Assembly (NCBI GenBank): GCA_032718565.1
Contig: JAVGVS010000004.1
Span: 8,099,814 to 8,163,813, forward strand
DNA: 64,000 nucleotides
Origin: Distichodus sexfasciatus
Taxonomy: Eukaryota > Chordata > Actinopteri > Characiformes > Distichodontidae
Direction: 5' to 3'
Positions 57,291-64,000 of this stretch are shown one piece after another. The notes beneath the pieces are model-generated. The model was not told where the DNA came from. It did no database searches and saw only the letters and a list, made by a program, of their open reading frames with translations. Made by a program: the position numbers and the translations under genes. Each line of letters begins with the position of its first letter. Within the stretch, counting starts at the first letter, position 1.

Positions 57291-58079
57291 CCACGCTAGT
57301 TTAAGTTAGGAAACACTAACCAAGAGACAGAGAAACAAGTGAAGACTAACTAACGACCAACCAAGCATAAAAGTGGAAAGTAAATCCAGGTTCAGAGGAG
57401 AATTGAGGTCAGTGAGGAAGGTGTTTAGAAACGAGGATCTAACCTTAAGATCTCTCTCCCCCTCTTTCTGTCGCTTCTCTTCTCTCGCTCTTTCACTCGT
57501 TCTGTCTCTGTTTCTGCCCGTCTCTAAAAAAATGAAAAATGCCAGCATTCTCCTCATTGCCTTTTATGGGCAGAGGCAACGTGTGTGTTACTTTTAGCAT
57601 TTATTTTGTGTACCCTCTCCTCCTCCTTGGTGTGTGTGTGTGTGTGTGGTGAGTAAAAGAGGGTGGAGTCTCTCTGGAACTTTTACTGAATCTGGGAAGG
57701 AAAGTTAAAGGTAAGTATGTCTGTTGCTGCCTGCTCTGTGCAGAATGGAGGTATTAGCTGATTAGCAGGTGAGAGTGTGTGAGTGTGTGTAAGTGGCGAG
57801 GGCTCTTGGTGAGGGGCGGCAGTGCTAATGAAGGAGCTGCTGATGATGGTGATGATGCTGATTTGAAGCCGAACAGTGCTGTTAACCTGCAGGTCGGCAG
57901 GCACAACCCAGAACAGCCACTCTCCGGCTCCATCCTGCTCTCAACAGTGTGTGTGTGTTTGTGAAAAGCGTATGTAGTGTGTGTTCTCCAGCATGTGACT
58001 CCACATCTGCATGTGCTGCTTACCGACTGGAACAAAACACAAACTCAAACACACACTGCTGTACACATAGCTAAACAAT

Positions 58080-58324
58080 TAAAAGAGAGAGAGAGAGAGA
58101 GAGAGGAACTGAAAGGGAAGGACAGAGAGAGGGACAAAAAGAGAGAAGGAAGGGAAGAGATGGACAGAAAGAAAGAAGAGTGGGATATGCATAGAGGGAC
58201 AGTGAGAGAAAGAGAGCATGATAGCAATAGTGAAGAACAGGTTGGGAGAGGGGGATAGAAATAAACGGAGGTAGAAAATGGGATAGAAACAGATAGGGAT
58301 AGAGAGAGAAAGGAAATAAGAGAG

Positions 58325-58371
<47 letters not shown>

Positions 58372-58824
58372 AAGAGAGACACAGATAGAGAGAAGGGGAT
58401 ATAAATAAAAGGAGGTAAAGAGTTGGACAGAAAGAAGAGAGGAAGAGAAAGAACCAAAGAGGGATAGAGAGAGAAAAGAGGAGGGACAGAGAGAGGGGGA
58501 GACAAGGGGGGAGAGGGATAGAGAGAGAACGATGCAGAGAGAAATAGAGACAGAGATAGAAAGAGAAAAGTATGTGTGAGAGAGACAGGGTGTGATTGAA
58601 AGAGAAGGACAGAGAGAGGGACAGAAAGAAAAGTGAGAGAGGGGAAGAGACAGGGAGAGAGGAAAAGAGGAGGGTAGTGAGGAACGGGTAGGTAGAGGGG
58701 GATAGAAGTAAAGTTGACTTTGACTTTGACTTTGACTAAAGGGAGATAGAGAACAGAACAGAAAGAGAGAGGGAGAGAGAAAGTGACAGAGAGAAAGAGA
58801 GACAGAGATAGAGAGAATTGTGTT

Positions 58825-58869
<45 letters not shown>

Positions 58870-59390
58870 CAAGAGAGAGAGACAGAGGGGAGCTGAAGAG
58901 AAGGATAGAAAGAGGGAGAAAGAGACGGAAGGATGGAGAGAGATGGCTAGAAATAGAGGGGTGAGAAGGGCTTAGAGGGAGAGCAAGAGGGATATGTGAG
59001 AAAGAGATGGAGAGAGGGATAGTGAGACAAAGAAATAAGGAGAGGGGAGTAGCAATGGTGAGGAACAGGTGGGGGGGATTAGAAATAAAGGGAGGTAGAG
59101 AGCGGGATAGAAAGAGAGAGGGAGAGAGAAAGGAAGAAGGACAGAGAGAGGGAGAGATAGAGGCAGAGATGTAGAGAGAGAGAGAGAGAGAGAGAAGGAT
59201 GGAGAGAGGGATGGAGTCAGAAAGAAAGAGAGACAGAGATAGAGAGAAAAGTGAGTGGGAGAGAGAGAGGGATGACCCTGTAACTTGAGAGACGAAACTC
59301 TCCACTCAAACTCTGTATTGTGGCACAGAGATAACCACATTAGTGAGAGAGAGAAAGAGAGAGAGAGAAGGATAAGTATATTAGTGAGGG
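58080..59390 (+). repeat. 1.3-kb GA-rich polypurine tract
   Basis: The plus strand is almost wholly A and G over 1.3 kb (GAGAGAGA, GGGATAGA, GAAAGAGAG variants), with (GA)n cores at 58082-58104, 58327-58367 and 58842-58870. A small island of TTTGACTTTGACTTTGACT interrupts it at about 58712-58737. The minus-strand Ser/Leu frames of up to 275 codons are compositional. Confidence 0.95.
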
Positions 59391-60256
59391 AGTAACGGAG
59401 GGGTGGAGGCTAATGGGAGGAAGGAAATGATCTGCCGGAGTAAATGATGTGGTGGAAAGTGAGAGGAGGAGGAGGAGGAGAAGTTTAGCCTGGGGGCAAC
59501 ATTTTGGAGATCCACTTCTCCCTCCATCATCTAACTACCGCTCTCCCTCCCTCGCTCAATCCCTCCATCCTTCCCTCTGTGGGTGGTACGGGTCGAATTA
59601 GTGTCGGGTGTGGGCTGTTGAATAACATTTGAAAGTAATGTATTACTTTTTGCTGTAACACAGTAATATAAGGCATTACTAATACATTTTCAGAAATATT
59701 ATACTCATTACATATTTCAGTAACGTGCATTACAACACGTTTAACCCCAAATTCAGTGCTGTTAAGTTTTTGTAACACCAACACCGCAAGACCTTTGGCA
59801 CAAGATAAAAATTTGGCAAGTAAAAGAGCTAGTTCTTACATCCTGTTTGCCCACAGTCATTATGCTTCACCACATCGCCCTCCACTGGATGTAGACTGAA
59901 CTGCAGGAAACTACATTTTAGCGGTCTAAAATGCCAAGTCCGACTTCCGCATTTATTTTAGTGAAAGTAACTCAAAAGTAATGGAGGATTCGTGTAACAC
60001 ATTACAGTTCAGAGACAGTAATATTGTAATATAACACATTATTTTGAATTAACAGTAACTAATAATCTATAATAGGGTTTTACAACTGGTGGTCCGCGGC
60101 GGCATTGCAGGTCGTCTGTGACATGCAATCCAGTTTCACTACCGAAATCGCTTTTAAATCACTTCAATTTTTTTCTATTTCCAGATGTTTTGGGCATCTT
60201 TATGAATTAATGAATTTAATACAAATATCTAAAAATAATTTTAAAAAAATTATACT

Positions 60257-60485
60257 CCCCCTGGGTGGCATGGTGGTTAGTGCTGCCGTCTCACAGCGGG
60301 AAGGTTCTGGGTTTGATCCCTGGGTCAGCTGTCGGGCCTTTCTGTGTGGAGTTTGCATGCTCTCCCCGTGATCACATGCATTTAGAGTCACCAATTAACC
60401 TACATTGCATGCTTTTGAACTGTGGGAGGAAACTGAAGCACCCGGAGGAGACTCACGCGAACACGGGGAGAGCAAGCAAACTCCA
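60257..60485 (+). mobile_element. tRNA-derived SINE, family C
   Basis: GGGTGGCATGGTGGTTAGTG and GGTTCTGGGTTTGATCC are the tRNA-like A- and B-box parts. The body has GTGTGGAGTTTGCATGCTC, TGTGGGAGGAAACTGAAGCA and CAAACTCCACACAGAAAGG, the well-known teleost repeat. Confidence 0.88.
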
Positions 60486-60499
60486 CACAGAAAGGATCT

Positions 60500-60690
60500 C
60501 AGAAAGGTCAGGATACTCGCCTCTGAACCAAGAGGTTGTGGGTTCGAATCCTACCTCCAGCACTACCATCACTGGGTCTCTGAGCAAGACCCTTAACCTC
60601 AAGTTTCTCTGAGGGAGACTGTCCCTGAAATTAGGAAAATTGAAGTCGCTGTGGATAAGAGTGTCTGCTAAATGTGGTAAATGTATAGTA
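60500..60690 (+). mobile_element. tRNA-derived SINE, family B
   Basis: GTCAGGATACTCGCCTCTGA, B-box GGGTTCGAATCC, GAGCAAGACCCTTAACC and GGATAAGAGTGTCTGCTAAA are all present. It directly follows the family C SINE. Confidence 0.9.
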
Positions 60691-61329
60691 AATTAGAGGA
60701 GACTCAAGAGGCAAAAGCACACATTAAAATGACAGCCCACATTTACCAATACTTTCTTACACATTGTTCTTAAGAGAGTTAAGACACGAATATAGTAAAC
60801 TGTACAATTGAAGAAACACAGTAAGCTAATGTTTTGCACAAACATGCTTGCAATAAAACGTGTGTAAGAGTGCTGTTCGCCATTTGTCACCACTGTTCTG
60901 TTCTCACTGAGGTTGGTGAATGTGTGTGTGTGTGTGAACAGTTTCCCTGAGCTGTGTGTTATTGTTGCTGATGTCACTCAGTGGGAACTAATGCCACTCT
61001 GCAACCGTCTGGCTCATATTACACTGATTCTGCACAGCACAGGGGAATCAATATGTGTGTGTGTGTGTGTGTGTGTGTGTTCTCAGCACACACACTCTAC
61101 AGCTACTCCACACACTAAGGCTGCTTGTGTCTCCTCTTCCTCAAACTCCTTCGGACCAAACCATCAGCATTTAGGGAGGGGGGAGAAGGTTGATAAGGTT
61201 ATTCCTCCTCACCTGCATGCACACACACAAACTGCGTCATGGTGTTGTAGTCACACACACACACATACACAGCAGTGCACGCTCCTGCCGGACAGAGGAG
61301 GGAGAAAAGTGTGTGTGTGTGAGCTGGAT

Positions 61330-61517
61330 CCCCCCGTTTCCACCTCCCTCTCTGCGCTATAGTTGGCTCTGTGTCTCTCCGGCTGGAGCAAGGGAGAGGG
61401 AGAGGAAGACAGGAAAAGAGATAGAGGGAGATGTAGTGAGACGGAAGCAGCAGCAGCAGCTCAGCCTCCACCTCCTCCACCTGACCTCACAAACAGCTAC
61501 ACACTCACACGGACGAG
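61330..61517 (+). other. Candidate alternative 5' exon in the cdk14-like intron
   Basis: A non-repetitive purine-rich leader-like segment ends in a strong donor (GACGAG|GTAAGA). No acceptor was identified upstream, so it would be a first exon from an internal promoter. Coding content is doubtful. The idea rests on the donor and on composition alone. Confidence 0.25.
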
Positions 61518-61656
61518 GTAAGAGGGGGATCCCACTCAACACCTCTGTCTTTCTTTTTCCCCATCTCTCTCCCTCCCTCCCTCCATCTGTGTGCATGCTG
61601 GGTGAGTCTGGAGCAGCTCTGAGACGGAGCAGCTCTGAGACGGAGCAGCATGCACG

Positions 61657-61690
<34 letters not shown>

Positions 61691-61725
61691 CATACAGCAT
61701 GACTCTGCATATATGTGTTCCATGA

Positions 61726-61756
<31 letters not shown>

Positions 61757-62629
61757 CTGCATGTTTGAAGAGGAGGAGCTGATGAGGCCGTCTGTAAACC
61801 TCCACCACATCTACAAGACTGCAGAGAAGGAGGGGGGATGAGAGTCACTCTCTCCACACTCTTCTTTCCCTCCTTCATCCTCCATTCATTGCATTCCTCT
61901 TACAGCTCTGCATGTGTGGTTTATTTGGGCATCTGGATGCTTTGTTCGTGATGCTGTTGGTGATAGTGGTCTGTGTGTGTGTGTATGTGCGTGCGTGTGT
62001 GTGATGCAGTAGGTTTTTGTTTTGCACTGCATGAATGAGAGTAATAGAGCAATGATGTGCGTTGCATACGCTCTACTTCCTGCCCCGGGGGATGATGGGA
62101 TGCGGTGGGCTCAGGGGGGAGGGAATAAGTCATGAAGTGGGCGAGTTACTTACCACCAAGCCTGTGTGTGAACATGGAGAGGGATTTATACAGACACCTT
62201 CAGTGCTACATACACACATACTGGATGAAAAAAAAACAGCAGAGAACAGCTGCAGTCATCTGCCTGTGTGTGTGTGCGCGTGTGTGTGTTAGACTGTGGT
62301 CAGTGTCGGACCTCTGTGCTGCATACAAAGTCCTAATTGTGCCTGGCTCCATTTATTTTATGCAAATCTTTTCATTAGCACATTATTTTGACTGATGCTG
62401 TCCTTTGTGTTTGTTCATTAAAGTATGTGTGTGTGAAAGAGAGAGAATAGCCTGTGTGCAAGTGTGAGATGGTGGGTGTGTGTGTTTGATTAAGCTTTCA
62501 AGTGCAGTTTCTGGTGCTGTGGTTATTCTGTAAATCAGTGTAATGTCCAGTCTTCTTCAAAACTTTAACACCCATGGAGACCTGAGACCCGCTCTGGACA
62601 CACACACACAAACACACTCAACTCCCAAA

Positions 62630-63000
62630 CACTCTAACCTAGCTGTGTCCCTATACACACTTGCCCGGCTCTGTCCCCATACACACACACCTGGCTGTGT
62701 CCCTGTACAGACTTGCCTGGCTCTGTCCCCATACGCATTCACCTGGCTGTGTCCCCATACACACTTTCCCAACTCTGTCTCCATACACACTCACCTGGCT
62801 GTGTCCCTGTACACCCTTTCTTGGCTCTGTCCCCACACACACCCATCTGGCAGTGTCCTCTCTCTCACACACACACACACACACACTTGTCTGGTCATGT
62901 TGCAGTTAAGTCCTCAAACTGTGTCTCTATACCCACTAAACTGGCAGTGTCCCCATTCACATGGCTGTGTCCCTATACATACTCCCTTGTCCCCATACAG
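62630..63000. repeat. Degenerate minisatellite with CTGTGTCCCCATACACAC units
   Basis: About 12 units of 26-28 bp alternate between GGCTGTGTCCC and GGCTCTGTCCC versions, giving a loose higher-order period of about 55 bp. Both-strand frames (Pro/His/Thr and Gly/Gln runs) come from the repeat. Confidence 0.9.
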
Positions 63001-63399
63001 GTTTTCGCTCTTCCTGTCTTCCTGTGTGGCGCTTCAGCACTTTTTGTCATCCTCAAGATGAAAGTGTTAGAGGATGATGGTTCCACTCTGTGGTGACACA
63101 CACACACATACGCATCTCAGCACAGATGGCAGTTACAGTGGCGTCTTCCTGCAGAAGGCTTTTAGCACAGGGTTCTTAGAGTGTGTTGCTGAGGAAGTCG
63201 TGTGTTGTGTGTGTTGTGTGTGATAAAGAAATGTAGAATAGGTGATGAAAGAAGTGTGGAATAGATGCAAACACTTTCTCAGAACTCAATGCAGAGAGGC
63301 ATAAAGTTGACTGGTTCTTCTGTGGCTCCTGAAAAAGATAACTTATCAATGCGCAGTTGATTGGTACCATGGAAAACTACATATATCAATCAGCTCCTC

Positions 63400-64000
63400 A
63401 GTCTCTTGCAGCTTGTAATACATCACATATCGACATTAAACCTAAAATAACCAGTGCTCAACCCTCTACAATACCAGTGGAAGATGCATGTAGCTCTGAT
63501 AGCGAAGCCTCTGTTTAGGAATTCTTTGTATGAGATAGATAAGAAATGTTTGGAAGTAGTTATACAACTGAAACCATCCACATGTTGTCACATTCGCAAC
63601 TCAACTAACAAGCACTTTCCCAGATTTGTTCAAATGTGCTGTGGTGAAACGTCTCCTCAAGAAGCCGTCTTAGATTATGTTTTTAAAATCATTTTAGACC
63701 TATTTCATACCTTGCTCTTATAAGTAAAATTTTAGAAAAGGCTGTTTACCTGCCAATAACAGAATTTCTTTCATTTCAATCAGGTTTTGCTCTTGGTTTT
63801 CATTGCTATACTGATGATACATAGTTATATCTTTGTGGATGCACCTGAAGCATCTGACATTGACTAACAACTTAAGTGCCCATCTATCAGCAGTAAATGA
63901 GTGGATGTGAAATAATAAAAAATCAATGAAGGAAAACAGGGATGATTATTATAGAACACTCTGGGGAATGACAGAGAAGGAGAAATCAAGTTTTGGCAGC
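63400..64000 (+). mobile_element. Decayed L2-type LINE fragment at the window edge
   Basis: Broken frames read, in order, IQLKPSTCC, then SKILEKAVYLP at about 63720-63755, FLSFQSGF, and CYTDDT where the family has CxADDT. These are the pre-palm and palm parts of the same type of reverse transcriptase as at 8690. Many stops and deletions are present, and the element runs off the window. Confidence 0.7.

Larger units (their letters stand above)
54245..64000. other. Long second intron of the cdk14-like gene
   Basis: I found no kinase exon in this stretch. It is dominated by GT/CA, TTTC and GA simple repeats, several SINEs, a GTCC-type minisatellite and a LINE remnant. Most open frames here are repeat artefacts. 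Confidence 0.65.

Noticed and set aside
58045..58872. 275-codon minus-strand frame of Ser, Leu and Pro, with overlapping frames to 59340
   Set aside because: Pure product of the GA-rich tract: no stop codons because of composition, no domain and no splice structure.
61190..61878. Overlapping frames of 170 and 173 codons on opposite strands
   Set aside because: They are broken by GT/CA repeats and lack homology I can recognise. Only the donor at 61517 was kept, as a weak exon candidate.
62543..63096. Frames of up to 172 codons reading a Pro-Gly-Cys-Val-Pro-type repeat
   Set aside because: They are coded by the degenerate 27-bp minisatellite, and equivalent frames exist on both strands.
1..64000. 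An undescribed multi-gene system, CRISPR array, operon or virus-derived gene cluster
   Set aside because: All recognisable genes are ordinary split vertebrate genes. Regular repeats are SINEs, minisatellites or microsatellites without spacers, and no retroviral gag, pol or env sequence was recognised.

Overview
The window is vertebrate genomic DNA, almost certainly from a teleost fish. Genes are split into many small GT/AG exons, GT/CA microsatellites are dense, and the interspersed repeats are typical of fish: Tc1-like elements, hAT-type MITEs, tRNA-derived SINEs and L2/CR1-type LINEs. The products also resemble fish versions of vertebrate genes. An otophysan (characin, catfish or knifefish) is my guess from the repeat style and is not proved. 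No operon, CRISPR array, virus or bacterial system was seen.

Layout. (1) 1-11 kb: a dead LINE, then the first two coding exons of a D2-type dopamine receptor on the minus strand; its remaining exons lie left of the window. A second decayed LINE carrying a nested SINE follows. (2) 11.5-28.5 kb: a complete 17-exon xrcc1 gene on the minus strand, reconstructed phase by phase to 622 codons. Its introns hold two dead Tc1-like transposons, a hAT-type MITE with an 8-bp target duplication, other MITEs, a SINE with an 11-bp target duplication and a minisatellite. (3) 32.4-36.1 kb: a complete 8-exon Siglec-like immunoglobulin receptor on the minus strand, 571 aa. (4) 39.1-43.6 kb: a complete 7-exon CARD-NACHT-LRR receptor on the plus strand, 944 aa, divergent from the Siglec gene. 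(5) 45.5-49.1 kb: a complete 7-exon pttg1ip gene on the plus strand, 182 aa. (6) 53.5-64 kb: a TATA-containing promoter region and the first two coding exons of a cdk14-like (PFTAIRE) kinase gene on the plus strand. The rest of the window is its repeat-filled intron, ending in another decayed LINE.

The genes are independent transcription units. The only suggestive pairing is the head-to-head Siglec-like receptor and NLR, both probably immune. The most interesting points are the Siglec-like protein (conserved V-set arginine apparently replaced, three YxN motifs in the tail, no canonical ITIM), the NLR with few LRRs and a charged C-terminal tail, and the Cys/Gly juxtamembrane repeat in pttg1ip. 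No undescribed multi-gene system is evident.
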